Of a DNA stretch of 64,000 nt, positions 1 to 10,935 are shown one piece after another. Origin of the DNA: Cristatella mucedo. Lineage: Eukaryota; Bryozoa; Phylactolaemata; Cristatellidae. The stretch lies in assembly GCA_009760855.2 (NCBI GenBank), contig WPIO01000149.1, forward strand, positions 627,001 through 691,000. The letters run 5' to 3'. Every line of letters starts with the position of its first letter. The first letter of the stretch is position 1. Below the pieces are notes generated by a model, which searched no databases, had not been told where the DNA came from, and saw only the letters and a list, made by a program, of their open reading frames with translations. The translations under genes and the position numbers were made by a program.

Positions 1-59
1 CAAGTTCTCGAATCATATCACTAATGCTCTTTCTTCATTTTCTTTTTTCTGTTGTTTCT

Positions 60-160
60 TTTTTTCTTAGTCTGCCGATGTACTTAAAATTCCTTTAGAG
101 TGATGTCAGCAATCTTTGTTAAATGTTGATGTCGACTTGACACCTCATGTCTCGGACCTC
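60..160 (-). repeat. Fragment of the 2.7-kb non-coding repeat unit
   Basis: This stretch matches, by eye, the 31.13-31.22 kb segment (both contain 'tctgccgat' followed by similar words) and the reverse complement of about 25.42-25.51 kb, sharing 'cttgacacctcatg'. It is therefore a minus-strand fragment of the repeat described at 24.0-29.5 kb. The part outside the window cannot be assessed. Confidence 0.6.
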
Positions 161-1043
161 TCGAAGCAGACGAGCCAGCGTGCCCAGCATGGGCCTGCCG
201 TTGGGCTATCGTGCCCGTCGAACGCTCGGAGAGGACTTCAGGAGAAGATTCCTTGAGAATACTGCTGGGGATGACTTCCGGAGAAGACTCATCTGAGCAC
301 GATTGAATTAATTAACACTGAGAAACAGGGGCAGACGGGGACGACAGATGAGGCGGCAATAGATTCATGCGATTAAGGGCTGGGAGCTCAGCCCCCAGCA
401 GGATTGACCCGGTAGTGGTCACGCCTACAGGCATGTAACTCTTTATAAGTTAGGCTGACTTAACATACCCTTTGCTTCTAATTGAGCTCAGGCTATGAAA
501 ACCTGTGGGTCTACGATAAATTGATTGTGCTGTGGTCGTTGTTAATAGTACGATGCTATTACGGATACATTTATTAAGCAACGGCGAAAGGATGCAGGGG
601 AAGTTGGGAAGATGGAAATCGTAGCTAGTAACCGATAAATAGATTACCAATGGAATGCCGCCATATCCAAGTAAAACTCGAAATTTCATCTCACAGAACA
701 CTGTATTCATAGTGCAGCTTCAAACTACAGCAAGTACTTCTAGTCACCATGGTAAGGTGATTGCATTTCACGACCTCGATCCCGAAGTCGTGGGTTTGGC
801 AATTTTTGATTGCCACTGAAAGCAGTGGTGATAGCAGTCAAGGCTTTTCTGTCCCTATGCAAAAGAGGGTGATAAATCAGCTAGTATTTTTACTATTATA
901 GCCAAGCTATCGACCGGGAGCGGCCGTTGCAGACTGGTCGCTCCACCCGCCTGAAATACGCTCTCTCGGCCCACAGGCCTCCCACTCGCTCGGCCACGTG
1001 ACATCCTCCCAAGCGGACCGGCCGCCATTCTGTCGCTCCTTGC
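161..1043. other. No recognisable gene
   Basis: I see no coding signal I can support. Around 215-300 there is a short imperfect direct repeat built on 'ggagaagatt/ggagaagact'. At 769-792 a small inverted repeat (CACGACC...GTCGTG) resembles the B-box end of the SINEs found elsewhere in the window, but it is too short to call. Confidence 0.4.
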
Positions 1044-1237
<194 letters not shown>

Positions 1238-1424
1238 TGCATCGAGCAGAGGTGCAGTCAAATAAAGCTGGAACTGCCAATCTAGATCAACGCCGAGGTG
1301 GGCGCGTCATAAATGTGTCAAACTACGAGAATGCATTACATATCTATTGGGTCTGTCGAACCAGCAGTCTTCGAAGAAATCACGATAAGCTCCAGGATGG
1401 AGGCTTTGCAGTAGGATGACCTCT

Positions 1425-2311
1425 CTAATCTTCCGGAGAAATTTGAAAGACGACCGGCGAGGAGGGCTTGAATACCGATGACCACTGGAGGCTTTTGCGG
1501 CGGCGGTGGTGGCGGCGGCCGTTGTGATCGGGAGGAAGAGCTCGAGCAGGATTCGCTGTCTTACTCGCTCGCCCGATCTTTGATTGACTGCACCCGGTCT
1601 TTAGCGTCTTCAACGACTTCTATCTGCTGCTGCATCTCGCTCCCTGGCCATGGCCGCAGCCATGGCAGCAACCTCTTGACCCATCGCCGACTGCCGTCGG
1701 TTCTATCTTAACCACTGACGGAAAACAGTCGGGTCGTCGTAGCTGGCACCTGAGATATCGCACTGGCCGAGCAGCTTTCCAGCCGCTGGCGTGGGAAACG
1801 ACTTTGTCTTCTCCTGGCCTACGAGAGTGCTTGAGTTTAGAGCGCTCGCAGGATGGCAAAATTCTTGAGCCGTAATCTCGACCCAACATTGAAGGGGGTC
1901 GCCGATTGCTGGTGCCAAATGCGGAGGGCGCTCAGCTTGCGGAATGCCAATCGCTGACTGGCGGCGCTCTCGCCGAGCCTTGAGAGCAGCACAGGCATGA
2001 GCACGGGTCCAGAGCGAGCTCGTGTGTGCGGGTCTTGCAATTCCTCAGTGCGATCCGTTTTGATTAGCGATTTAACCGAATCGACATTGATCGCGGACAT
2101 GCGTCAGGAGCTCGCTCGAGCCGCTAAATCGCAGCGATGGCGGAAAAGCTCAGCAAGCGAGTCGGTGATGCCATCGCCTAGCCCCGCTGTAGACCGGCTG
2201 AACGAATTCGGTCAGAATGAGCAGTTGCGAGCGCTTTGCTACGATCATCAGCTTGCCGGACGGCCATGTCCGCTGAGTGATCTCTACGACTGTGACAATG
2301 GTTTCTGGTAA
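1425..2311. other. GC-rich stretch with several short frames, unassigned
   Basis: Base composition rises and overlapping frames of 60-105 codons occur on both strands (for example + 1997-2311, and minus 1837-2100 and 1703-1918). None has a domain I recognise and none is long. It may be a decayed coding fragment of a mobile element or a pseudo-exon. Confidence 0.25.
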
Positions 2312-2313
2312 CT

Positions 2314-2406
2314 GTTTAACAACAGCAGTGAATCAGCTGTTCTTCGTTTAAAATCAAAAGACAGTGAACAGCTGTTGTGTTGAATGGTTTAGTGTTGCTG
2401 TTAAAC
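2314..2406. repeat. Imperfect inverted repeat (hairpin or MITE-like)
   Basis: The outer arms are GTTTAACAACAGCA at 2314-2327 and the near reverse complement TGCTGTTAAAC at 2396-2406. An inner AACAGCTGTT palindrome occurs twice. It lies about 230 bp upstream of the hAT-like remnant, so it could be a terminal repeat of that element or an unrelated miniature element. Confidence 0.45.
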
Positions 2407-2640
2407 TTGTAATCAAAACGATACAACAGCTGCAGCTCTAACGTTCATTATTTATAGGAAATATGTAATGGAAAACAAATATTTTAAAATTCTTTTTGAA
2501 CGGACTAGTGATTCGTTAGGAACATTTTTATCGAATTGGCGATTGAATAAAATTAAAGTGCAACTTTGCGAAAATTAAGTAAGATACTAATTAAATTGAT
2601 CTCGTGGCTTCAACAAATATTGATCTTCTTTTTTCAGTTT

Positions 2641-3335
2641 ATGAATTCGCTGCAAAAACGAAAGAATCAAATTCCTGAAGACCTTGAAGGTCAATGTGGC
2701 CGGGGTGCAATGAAACTATCAAACGATCCGGAAAATCAACGACAACGTTAAAGAATCGTCTAAAGATACGTGGAATAAATTTTTATAAGCCTGCTAGAGG
2801 GTGTACATCTAAGAAAGAGCCCGTCCACAAAAAGAAAACGAAAACGATTGCCGATTTCCTGCGCCGAAAGAGCCTGGTGGCGATTGCTACTGATCTCGCT
2901 ACTGATAGAATATAGATAAGAGCTATCATCATTTCAAACGAGTATATGCAGAAAACAACCTCACGGGACAGATTGCAACTTTCAGCAAACGAAGGCAGTG
3001 CGATGAAGCTGGTGCTTGATGATTACGAAGAAAAAGGAAGCAAATCGATTGCCGACCTCAAGAAAAAGCTTGAGAGAGGAGCAAAGTTGAGCTTGACTGT
3101 GGATAAGTAAACAGCCTGAGAGAACGTCGATTCTTTTGAGTCAACATTGATGATTGCTCTGATAAAGCAACAATCAAGACGGATCTTGTACTCATATTTG
3201 GTTCGTGCACTGCTCTCGACATGGTTGAATCAATGGAATTGCATTTGAGCGTTATTGGAATAACAACGGAGAGAAACCTGGTGGGATCTACTCAAGACGG
3301 CACTGCATTAATTAAGTATCGCATTAGCCACATCG
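2641..3335 (+). pseudogene. hAT-family DNA transposase remnant (BED finger plus start of RNase H-like domain)
   Basis: The conceptual product is split over frames. A degenerate BED-finger-like segment (Cys, then ETIKRSGKSTTTLKNRL) lies at about 2690-2790, with a Cys split off by a frame change and the usual zinc-binding His residues replaced. A basic stretch follows (KKKTKTIADFLRRKSL, about 2835-2880). At 3083-3107 comes AKLSLTVDK, resembling the hAT 'fSLTlDeWTS' block around the first catalytic Asp, but a stop (3108-3110) follows directly. Further on, VGSTQDGTALIKY (about 3280-3315) resembles the 'gvTtDGAsnM' block around the second Asp. Similarity ends at about 3336 where a LINE fragment begins. 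A hAT cut-and-paste transposase would be nuclear; this one is clearly dead. Confidence 0.62.
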
Positions 3336-3836
3336 ATGCCATTGGACGGTTGAGCAACGGATACAGAGCAAAGTTCTAACGCTGACCCACAAGGCCCGCC
3401 ACGGCTTGGCTTCTTCGTACCTAGCTGAACTGCTGCATCAGTTCCAGCCTGTTCGCGCCCTCAGGTCCTGTGTGGACAATAAATTAGCTGTCCCATTCCT
3501 CCGCTTAAAGACAGTTGGCGACAGAAGCTTTAGCTCTGCAGGTCCTAGACTGTGGAACTCGCTTCCACAATTCTTACGCAACGACATCTACTCTCCGACT
3601 GCCGACTAGGGCACATCTTTTTCAGCGGTCCTGAACTGCTACTTCTATGCTACCCACTACCTCAACTGCTCTCCTAACTCTGCTATGCTTCCCACTTTCT
3701 CTTTGTTGCGTGAGACGAAGTCTGTTGGCTACCGAATGCGTACCGAAAGCCGCTTAGGCTGTGAGTGCGCTATACAAAACTCTCCTGCGTAACACCCACA
3801 TAGTCTTTATGACTTTGTGGAGTTACTGACGGAGAT
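3336..3836 (+). mobile_element. LINE-B, 3' fragment
   Basis: One frame (3406-3609) reads ASSYLAELLHQFQPVRALR, then VPFLRLKTVGDRSFSSAG and PRLWNSLPQFLR, the typical C-terminal tail of CR1/L2-group non-LTR retrotransposon ORF2. The 3' UTR includes 'ccgaaagccgcttaggctgtgag' sequence shared with the copies at 35.4-36.7, 41.8-42.2 and 63.5-63.9 kb. The shared end is near 'gagttactgacggagatac' at 3819-3836. It is 5'-truncated and joins the hAT remnant directly. I call this family LINE-B to separate it from the L2 family. Confidence 0.8.
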
Positions 3837-4115
3837 ACATTACATAGATAAGATACCGGTCAACTTTCAACCTCAAGTCCCAGAGATTCACGTAGGCTCT
3901 CCTGAGCACAAGATTTGTCAAGCCCAGAATGTGCACGCCATTCATGTCGACTACAAAACCCATTGGCATTCAGTTCTGACACCAATACTCAATTTAAATT
4001 CCTGAGGGCCCAAATATTAGTGTCGTGTTTCGTGACAACTCGCACGCGCTTCTTGGCACGGGTCATTCCGATATGGCTCGTAAAGTTTGTGCTATAAAGC
4101 GATAACTCCGACCCA

Positions 4116-4176
4116 TCTAAATCTGTCCTAATCTAAATATGTCTAAATCTAAAGCTATCTAAATCTAAAATCTGAA
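4116..4176. repeat. TCTAAA-type short tandem repeat
   Basis: The motif TCTAAA(T) recurs about seven times with small interruptions inside the gypsy fragment. Confidence 0.8.
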
Positions 4177-4218
4177 ATTCATTTTTATTAATTCTACCTG
4201 AGGCCAAGAGGACCAGGG

Positions 4219-4275
4219 TGTATCTGCATGTCACCCCTAACCATGTTATTCTTGTTGGTTATCAAGCATAATATT
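4219..4275 (+). mobile_element. Tiny L2 3'-UTR fragment
   Basis: The sequence around 'cacccctaaccatgttatt' and 'tcaagcataata' matches the L2 3' UTR at 20965-21012. It sits inside the gypsy fragment and appears absent from the matching part of copy 2, so it is probably a nested insertion. Confidence 0.55.
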
Positions 4276-5560
4276 ACTAATGACGGTGGGACGAAGGCAT
4301 TCGTGGTCGCTGTCCGCCCCCTGACGTCAGCTTTTAATCTTTCCCCGACCCTCTATTGCTGACATCCCCCTGATTTGGGTTTTTATTCGAAAAGTGTCTC
4401 CTAAAATGTCCAATATCGAGACACGTAGGGCAAGGATAGCCTATTTCCCTTGGCGTCAATGTTGAATCGTGTCGCTGTGGGCTATCCCTCTCATTTGAGT
4501 CTGAACGCAAAGTCCTGGGCTCATTCTTAAACCTCATAGACACTTTACATTCTCAGTTAAAGCCACATACTATCTTGCAATTAAAACAATGATGCTTTGG
4601 CTTCCTATCTTGCGTCTCTTCTCTACGGGAAAAAATCCCCTATCTGGGTATTACATCTGCAACTTGCGTCTCCTACATCGTTGCTTCCTAACCTCTCCTC
4701 TTGGTAAACCAATGACTTATGTGACTTTCCAAAAAATCACTTTCGCAAAAACCAGCCTCCAATCTCCTGCTCACCGGGCAGCGTTCCCACGATCACATAC
4801 GAGTCCCAAATTTTTATTTTTGGAGTCTGAAACGGCCTAGGGGGTTAATACCAGTGCACGCCAAGCCGGATTTCCACGTCCGGTCCGGTTACTCCTACTT
4901 TCCTGCGTAATTCAACCACCCCATACCGTACGTCGAGTGGCTTAACTTTCATTGACATCCGCCATGCGTGGTTAAACTCTCTTTCAAATCTTCAGCTTCA
5001 TTTGCCAAAAGCGCCGAGTTTTTATCAACTACGGCTTGTAGGCAGTCTCATTCACATCCATGATACTCCAAAGAAATCTTAATCAGGTCCTGGGTAGACT
5101 TCAAACGAACACTCTTATCTGCGTGTTATTTTTTGGTAGCCCTAGCTTTCTAGTTCCTCCTTCAGACCCGCAACCCTCATATCTCGAAGCGGCATTCCTG
5201 CAAGCAGCATTTCCTCCTCGTTCGCCATTTTAACTTCCGCCTGTTAACAGGAGGTACCTATTAACTGCACCTGTAGACCGCTCAACTCCGAGGTCATAAC
5301 TACAAACTGAACGTTAGCGCTGGCAGCAAATAAACCAATTTTTTATACGCAATTCTTCCGCTTAGTAAACTAAGTCACTGCAGACCAAAAATTGTCTTAA
5401 TGAATAATCTTTTAAGCTAGCTAGCGCATGTAAGGTACTTCCGTAACCTACCTCAGGCCTAGGCGTCAGCGCAGGGGCCAACTCTACCACTTTATTTTTC
5501 AAAAACTTATTTTTAAACCTAACAGCATTCCCTGGCTTTGAGTATTCCTTCAGTTCTGAC

Positions 5561-6004
5561 CGTTCGGTTCGTACGCCCGCGCTGCCGCTAGCTCTGGTAG
5601 GTTCGCTCGCTACCGTCCACCAACCCGCCCACCGCCGCCCGAAACCGCCGCCCGCCCGCCGCCGCCCTCGCAGGCATGCCTCTCACGCACGACCTCGTAA
5701 TCGGTACTGAATCGGAGGCGGCTATTGTCAACGTCACTGTCCTACGTGACAAGTAGGCAGTTCCTTTGGTGATCGCGGCCCAGGCAGAACTCGACCAATA
5801 TGCGGGCATTGCGTGGGCTCTGCTGACAAGGGGTGCGGTGTGCACACTCGACGTTTGGTTGTCGCTAAGATGCAGCGTTATATAGAAGTCTTCGATGCTG
5901 GTGCAGTTTTTCAGCTAAGTTTACGTGCAAGTTATTCTCAACCCAAAGCACGCTTGAAACGGCCGCGACATTAACAACGAGTCCCTATTTCCTACTAATT
6001 GCAG
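5561..6004. other. Flank upstream of receptor copy 1, exon 1
   Basis: A C-rich stretch (CCCGCCGCC words, 5630-5670) is followed by sequence similar to 39.75-39.87 kb ('ttacgtgcaagtt'), so it is part of the duplicated receptor locus. It ends in a splice acceptor, 'ctactaattgcag' at 5992-6004. No coding sequence is recognised. Confidence 0.55.
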
Positions 6005-6467
6005 ATTCATCGTCAGATTCAGTCTGAAGAAATAGTTCACAGACGCCGTGAATCGTACAGGCAGTCTATGCACTAAGTTTTTGCGCTTAAATTTATCATT
6101 TAATTCGCAAGAAATGCAGCCGAAATGTCCACTCTACCTGAAGACTTTAGCTCATACGGTGACCAAGCAGATTTTTGTCGCGGCATTTATTCATGCAATT
6201 CCACGAGACGAAAGGCTTGTGACTCAATAGTCTGCTCGTGTAGCGACTATTGCAACTTGTTCGGCACCTGCTGCTGGGACAAGACCAACGTCGTCGCACG
6301 CAGGCGCTTGGCTAAACATTATTAAGTCTGCGATACAAACTTGAGCAAGCATGGCTGCTTCAGGGACGGTGGAATCTTCGTTGTGAATAGATGCCCGTCG
6401 CACCGAGTGAGCACGAACTTAGGCCGTCAATGCGAAGCCCAAAAGAATGTGACCACGAACGAGGCTG
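6005..6467 (+). pseudogene. Receptor copy 1, exon 1: signal peptide and somatomedin-B-like domain (broken)
   Basis: The frame starting with ATG at 6068-6070 is homologous to the exon at 39.87-40.33 kb. It should encode a short hydrophobic signal peptide, then a module with eight cysteines ending CSDYCNLFGTCCWDK, matching the somatomedin-B pattern. After it come FVVNRCPS and QKNVTTNEAG. The exon ends at a good donor, G|GTAAGC (6468). Damage seen: stop codons right after the ATG and within the signal peptide, and TAA at 6323-6325 where copy 2 has TAT (Tyr). The module would be extracellular, at the N-terminus of a 7TM receptor. Domain assignment rests on cysteine spacing only. Confidence 0.7.
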
Positions 6468-7149
6468 GTAAGCTTTGGTGCGGGCTCGGCTGGTAGCTAC
6501 AAGCGCACCGGAAGGAAGTTCTAGGTGCGCCGGAAGGAAGATCCAGATGAGGCGAGCGCTGCTTTTCGTCATTGCCCTACTGGATGGCCCGTTCGCGTGC
6601 GTCCAGTAAGCCGATTAAAGTAATCTGGAATTATCGGAGCGTTACCTAGATAAGGGATCTAACCGTGTCAAGGAACGAAATTCGCATGCTCACAGTTATC
6701 AAGCTTGCCTTTAGCTGAATTTCCCTAGTACAACTAGGCTGCATCAACACGTCCAGCAAATGATCGCCAGAGACCATCCAGCTAGCCGAGGTGTGTATTA
6801 CTCTGGCGTTTAGCGTAAGAAGCTGATTCGACTCGGAATACGAAACAATGATTACGCGACATTAATATGGTAGCATTAGGCGCCCGAGGTTTTTTATTAG
6901 CAGGTTTCTACTTTTGCCAGTGCATTCCAAATCAGCCAGTCGACGGGCGGTCAAGATCATTAATGCTTTCCGAGTTTTTAGGATTAGGAACTTGGTGTGG
7001 CATAGTGAATGGATCAGATGGTTATAGCGGCCCATTATCAAGTGAATGGCTTCTTCTAAAGTGCTGCACGCTAATGCTGGTGATGAGCACTCGTACTCTT
7101 CTGCGACTTTGGACTGTGCGGCTCTTTGTTAACGAAGCGGTTGCGATAT

Positions 7150-7275
7150 TAAGGTGTAGGGCTGAGCCCTTGATCGCTTCCGAATGTACGCGTATGGAAT
7201 GTACGTATGCGGAATGCATTGAGAATGCATGGAATGTACGTTTTGTAAAGTGTAGGGCTGAGCCCTTGATTGCTC
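7150..7275 (+). repeat. Short direct repeat with palindromic core
   Basis: 'gtgtagggctgagcccttga' occurs near 7154 and again near 7250, about 96 bp apart. The core AGGGCT-G-AGCCCT is a near-perfect palindrome. Between the repeats 'ggaatgtacg' recurs. Confidence 0.85.
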
Positions 7276-7867
7276 CAGCTGTCTGCTACCGTCGCAAGAC
7301 ATTTGCATATCGGATTCTACGACTCGCTTGCCGTGCACAGGTAATTGTCGTTCGTCTGCAAAAACGAGCCAGCGCCGTCACGTGAGTTGTGTTTGCGGGC
7401 AAAGAACTTGTGTGTGTGTGTGTGCGTCCTAAATTATGCTAATTAGGAACCGAATATGATAGACACGTGAGTTTTGATGGTATACAACGTCCGTTTAAAG
7501 TTATGATTAGTTGATTGTATTTGGGCTCCAAATTGGAGAGCAGTGCTCCAGTTTAGGGCTACGAAAACTAGCGTCTAGGTGTCCTTGAAATATAACGCTT
7601 CAAGCTAACAGCAATTTAACGTTTAGTTAATTGAATTTTCGTTGCGGATGTGGCATTCTTATTGCTGCTGCACTCCTCTGCCGTTGCCATAAGCAAAGTT
7701 AATAGTTTATGTAACTACAGGCATTGGTGCTGCTTCTGCAACAAGCGGTAGCCGTGCTTCAAGGTGCCAGCTCTGCAAGAATCGCACAAGCGTGTTCTGG
7801 GACTAAACCGCACTATGTTAGCTGCACTTATAGTTGCTGGTGACATTATTAGGCTCCGAAGCAAGAA

Positions 7868-8173
7868 AGGAAAAGAGAGTGCGAGGGAGTAGAGAAAGAG
7901 AGAGAAGAGAGAGAGAGAGAGCAGAGAGGGAGAAAGAGAGGGGGCAAGAGACAGACAAAGATGGAGAGAGAAAATGAGAGAGAGAGAGGGAGGAACATAG
8001 ACAGATTACAAGGGTGGGATTGAGATAAAGAGAGCGAGAGAGAGAGAAAGAGAGAGTGAGAGAGAAAGACGGAGAGTCGGAGAAACACTACAGGCAGAGC
8101 CGGGGACAGGCAGACAGTCAAAGGCATATGCAGACAGAGGGAGAGATAGAGAAGGTGAGAGAGGGACAGAGAG

Positions 8174-8255
<82 letters not shown>

Positions 8256-8275
8256 TGTGTGTTTGTGTGTGAGAG
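7868..8275. repeat. Interrupted (GA)n tract with a (GT) end
   Basis: A purine-rich imperfect GAGA tract runs about 300 bp, then an almost pure (GA)n at 8178-8252 and a short GTGTGT stretch. Reading frames through it are artefacts. Confidence 0.97.
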
Positions 8276-8492
8276 AGAGTGCGCGTTTTTGTGAGCATGT
8301 GCATGTAAATAGTCCAGGTAGACCGGTAGAGAAAGTGCCAACAGCAAGGATATAGTCACGTGTAGGCGTATACGGCTCTCGTTGGGCGGGTGGCGCGTCA
8401 TCTGGGGTGAAACAAAGTAATGGCGATGCTACTTCTAGACTTTTCCACGTTTGCAGATTTCGCATACACACCGGTGACGGACAGGAATACCG

Positions 8493-8586
8493 GAGTCACA
8501 TATAAGAATGCTTACTGTGCTCAGTGCTGGGACATCAGAATAGAAAACGTAGTGACGTGGACTTGGAACTTTACCTGCTTCAAGAA
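8493..8586 (+). pseudogene. Receptor copy 1, exon 2 (YCAQC motif)
   Basis: The frame reads GVTYKNAYCAQCWD followed by TWTWNFTC, collinear with copy 2 exon 2 at 40551-40644. The 'YxNxYCAxC' box is common in ectodomains of invertebrate family B-like GPCRs with somatomedin-B modules. Compared with copy 2, the acceptor has changed from 'attgcag|GAGTCAC' to 'aataccg|GAGTCAC', losing the AG, and the donor region is altered ('aagaagtacg' against 'gatga|gtaagtac'). So it is probably not correctly spliced, although its reading frame is open. Confidence 0.62.
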
Positions 8587-8936
8587 GTACGAATCAAGGT
8601 GGCGAGTTTTGCTCTTTCCTTTGTCTGCGAACTTCGTGTTCTTCTTTCTTGGTGCTGACGGTTTCTCACTGCATCCATCTGTATATCCCATGATTCGCTG
8701 CACCCGGCTCTGGTGGCTGTGGCCACGAGCCAGTTTCACATGGCGGGCCCTGCGATTCCAAATGCGGTTGACTGGGCGGAATGGCTTAGCTGCTGTCCTG
8801 GCCCAATGGGCGTCAGAGAAGTCTTGAGGCTGGGAGGAATGAATGGGTTTGGCGAGTAAGTCTTGGGGCTGGAAACCGTGACAGGCAGCAAGCGGCCATT
8901 TCTGTTCGGGGTGCTTGGCTGTGGGGGCTCCACTTG

Positions 8937-9005
8937 CCTAATAATAAAATTATCTAATAAACCAAATTATCTAATAAACCGAATTATCTAATAAACCGAA
9001 TCGTC
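8937..9005. repeat. Tandem repeat of about 17 bp (AATTATCTAATAAACCG)
   Basis: Four head-to-tail copies of 'aattatctaataaaccg' or close variants are visible. Confidence 0.9.
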
Positions 9006-9102
9006 TGACATCCTGAGCCATTAAAGGTCATCCTGTATCCTGCATGCTAAAAAGTTTGAATTATCAACGTCGTATATCTGAGCCATCATAATCTGCTTTC
9101 TT

Positions 9103-9262
9103 AATATATATATATATATATATATGTAATATGTATATATATATATATGTAATATGTATATGTATATATGTAATATGTATATATATATATATAATATATA
9201 TAATAATATATAATATATATATATATATATAATAAATATAATAATGTATATATATATGTAAA
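9103..9262. repeat. (TA)n-rich tract with TATGTAA interruptions
   Basis: TATATA runs are interrupted by 'tatgtaatatg' and 'taataatata'. The Ile/Tyr-rich frames through it are artefacts. Confidence 0.95.
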
Positions 9263-9858
9263 TTAAGTTTCCGAAAAGTGTATGGTTGCTGTATAACCAT
9301 GGATGCTGACATTGCACACTGTTTCAAGTGAGGCGTTTGAGAGGCAGCAAAGCTATAATGTCGTGACGAAGATCTGGTATAAATTATTTTTTCGTTAATT
9401 TATGAAGACTCTCTGAATTTAAGGTTGGCCGATAACCCTCCCTGTTTTCAATTGCTGTCAGCAGCGGACAGGCTGGTGACTGTAATAGTTCTTCATAGCA
9501 GTCTTACAGCTCATGCAAAGCGGTCGTAAACTGTTTACGAGATTTGGTGCGACGTGGTTCATCTTGAGAAACCTTGGTAATATCAGATTTTCATTTCAGA
9601 TTTCATGATAACTCCAAAGCTGAAAGCAACGACCAATTACCACCTATTGAAGCGATTAGGCGCGCCAAGTCTTACCTGAGGTGAGTACGTTCAGTCACTC
9701 TGTATGAGCTGCCAGCTTCAACGACCATACTTGTGTCTCCTCTGTCTCTAGGAGGTGTCGCGTTTTATGCATAGCTTATCTCGGATCGCTTTCGAACCTT
9801 CGGTTAAAATGCAGTCCATTGATTGTAGAATTTTAAGCGTAGCGAAGGTCTCCGTTAG

Positions 9859-9990
<132 letters not shown>

Positions 9991-10080
9991 GTCTCTCTAT
10001 CCCATCGATTGCTATTGTCGCAGACTGCCGCACGTCCATAAAGCAGCTGAACGCTCGACTCGCTGTGCCATTTTGTACAG

Positions 10081-10270
10081 GCAGAGGTGCTCCTTGACGT
10101 ACGAGCCACAGCGAAACGTCGTCGCTAAGCTACACCACTGTCTGGCCAATGTCATCGACTCCTGTCCTGCCGGCGCGTCCGCCGCTGCCGCCGCCGCATG
10201 CTCGGACGGACCTGGGTTGCTGGCCTCGATGGCCAGCAACCCAGGTACGGTAATGACCAGCAACCCAGGT
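10081..10270 (+). pseudogene. Receptor copy 1, exon 3a (duplicated cysteine-rich ectodomain exon, truncated)
   Basis: Acceptor 'ttttgtacag' is followed by a frame reading CSLTYEPQR, then CLANVIDSCPAGAS and an Ala run with CSDGP. It is a tandem duplicate of exon 3b at 10936, and the two share the preceding CT tract and 'gattgcYattgtcgc' segment. Similarity to 3b stops soon after the hairpin (10210-10246), before the NAACARC box, so 3a is truncated. Related exons lie at 50592 and 58914. The exon would encode part of the extracellular Cys-rich region. Confidence 0.68.
10210..10246. repeat. Perfect 16-bp inverted repeat, loop TCGAT (exon 3a)
   Basis: The arms ACCTGGGTTGCTGGCC (10210-10225) and GGCCAGCAACCCAGGT (10231-10246) are exactly complementary around a five-base loop. 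A further direct copy of part of the arm, CCAGCAACCCAGGTAC, lies at 10257-10272. The equivalent hairpin in exon 3b differs at one paired position. Confidence 0.97.
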
Positions 10271-10337
10271 ACACGTGGGCCCCAGTCACGCGTGCCCCAC
10301 GGAGCCCTTAGACTCAGTTATATATAAACTAAAGTTG

Positions 10338-10490
10338 GATTCTTTTGAATAGCACCCTAAGAGAACTTAATCACTACTCAGGCGCTAGACATATGCGACT
10401 GGCTCGAGGCCACGACCTCGGCCATCAAATACATTCACCCTGACTTCGGTTGGGGTGAGCGCCTTAACCACTGGATCAAACCAGCGAGGT
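10338..10490 (-). mobile_element. tRNA-derived SINE with L2-like tail, copy b
   Basis: On the minus strand, an A-box-like 'gatccagtggttaaggcgc' (about 10478-10461) and a degraded B box after 'gaggtcgtgg' (about 10411-10400) form a tRNA-like head. The minus strand then runs into 'tagcgcctgag...gattaagttctcttagggtgcta' (about 10387-10345), which resembles the terminal hairpin of the resident L2 family. The copy at 49.81-49.95 kb has the same arrangement. Confidence 0.7.
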
Positions 10491-10510
10491 TTGTGCCTCT
10501 GTACAGTACA

Positions 10511-10862
10511 AAGCCGTACAAAGCCGTCTCTCCGTCTCTCTCTGTCACTCTGTGTATCTGTGTCTCTCTGTCTCTCTGTCTTTGTGCCTCTATGTGTCAG
10601 TGTCTTCGTGTCTCTGTGTCTCTGTGACTCTGTGTCTCTGTGTCTGCCTCTGTAAAGCCGTCTCTCTGTGTCTGTGTCTCTGTCTCTGCCTCTGTCTCTG
10701 TGTCTCTGTCAGTCTCTGTCTCTCTGTCTCTCTGTCTCTCTGTCTCTCTGTCTCTGTGTCTCTGTGTCTCTGTGTCTCTGTGTCTCTGTGTCTCTGTGTC
10801 TCTGTGTCTCTGTGTCTGTCTCTGTCTCTGTCTCTCTCTCTTTTCTCATCCCTCTCTCTATC
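10511..10862. repeat. Long interrupted (CTCTGT)n/(CT)n tract upstream of exon 3b
   Basis: Mixed TCTCTG, TGTCTC and CTCT units cover about 350 bp, ending about 75 bp before the exon 3b acceptor. Confidence 0.97.
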
Positions 10863-10935
10863 GTTGATTGCCATTGTCGCTGACTCACGAAGGTCCGTAA
10901 GGCACCAGCTGGATTCACTGCGCCATTTGTTACAG

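Larger units (their letters stand above)
3837..5560 (-). pseudogene. Ty3/gypsy-like gag-protease fragment, copy 1
   Basis: Read on the minus strand. A probable Gag start (ATG at 5228-5226) opens MANEEEMLLAGMPLRDMR, conserved in copy 3 as MADMEEILHAGKPLRDLR. Frames are then broken. Near the Gag end, 4334-4543 holds SDSNERDSPQRHDSTL and a CCHC knuckle CPTCLDIGHFRRHF whose last Cys is Phe; copy 2 at 22.4 kb keeps the full C-x2-C-x4-H-x4-C. Further downstream (about 3961-3924) is FVVDMNGVHILGL, like the retropepsin 'vaDi.d.cILGlDfL' segment. No reverse transcriptase follows; the element ends against LINE-B. Assignment to gypsy rests on the Gag knuckle-protease order. Confidence 0.6.
6468..8492 (+). 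other. Intron region of receptor copy 1
   Basis: It lies between exon 1 and exon 2. A 172-codon open frame at 6867-7385 has no recognisable domain and overlaps a short direct repeat, so I do not call it a gene. It contains (TG)n at about 7410 and the purine tract described separately. Confidence 0.5.
8587..9858 (+). other. Intron region between exons 2 and 3 of receptor copy 1
   Basis: No coding sequence is recognised. It holds the 17-bp tandem repeat at 8937-9005 and the AT-rich tract at 9103-9262. Confidence 0.45.

Noticed and set aside
6867-7385. 172-codon plus frame in the intron of receptor copy 1
   Set aside because: No domain, overlaps a direct repeat that also generates frames on the minus strand, and has no counterpart in copy 2.
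9021-9327. Ile/Tyr-rich minus frames
   Set aside because: Translation of a TA-rich microsatellite.
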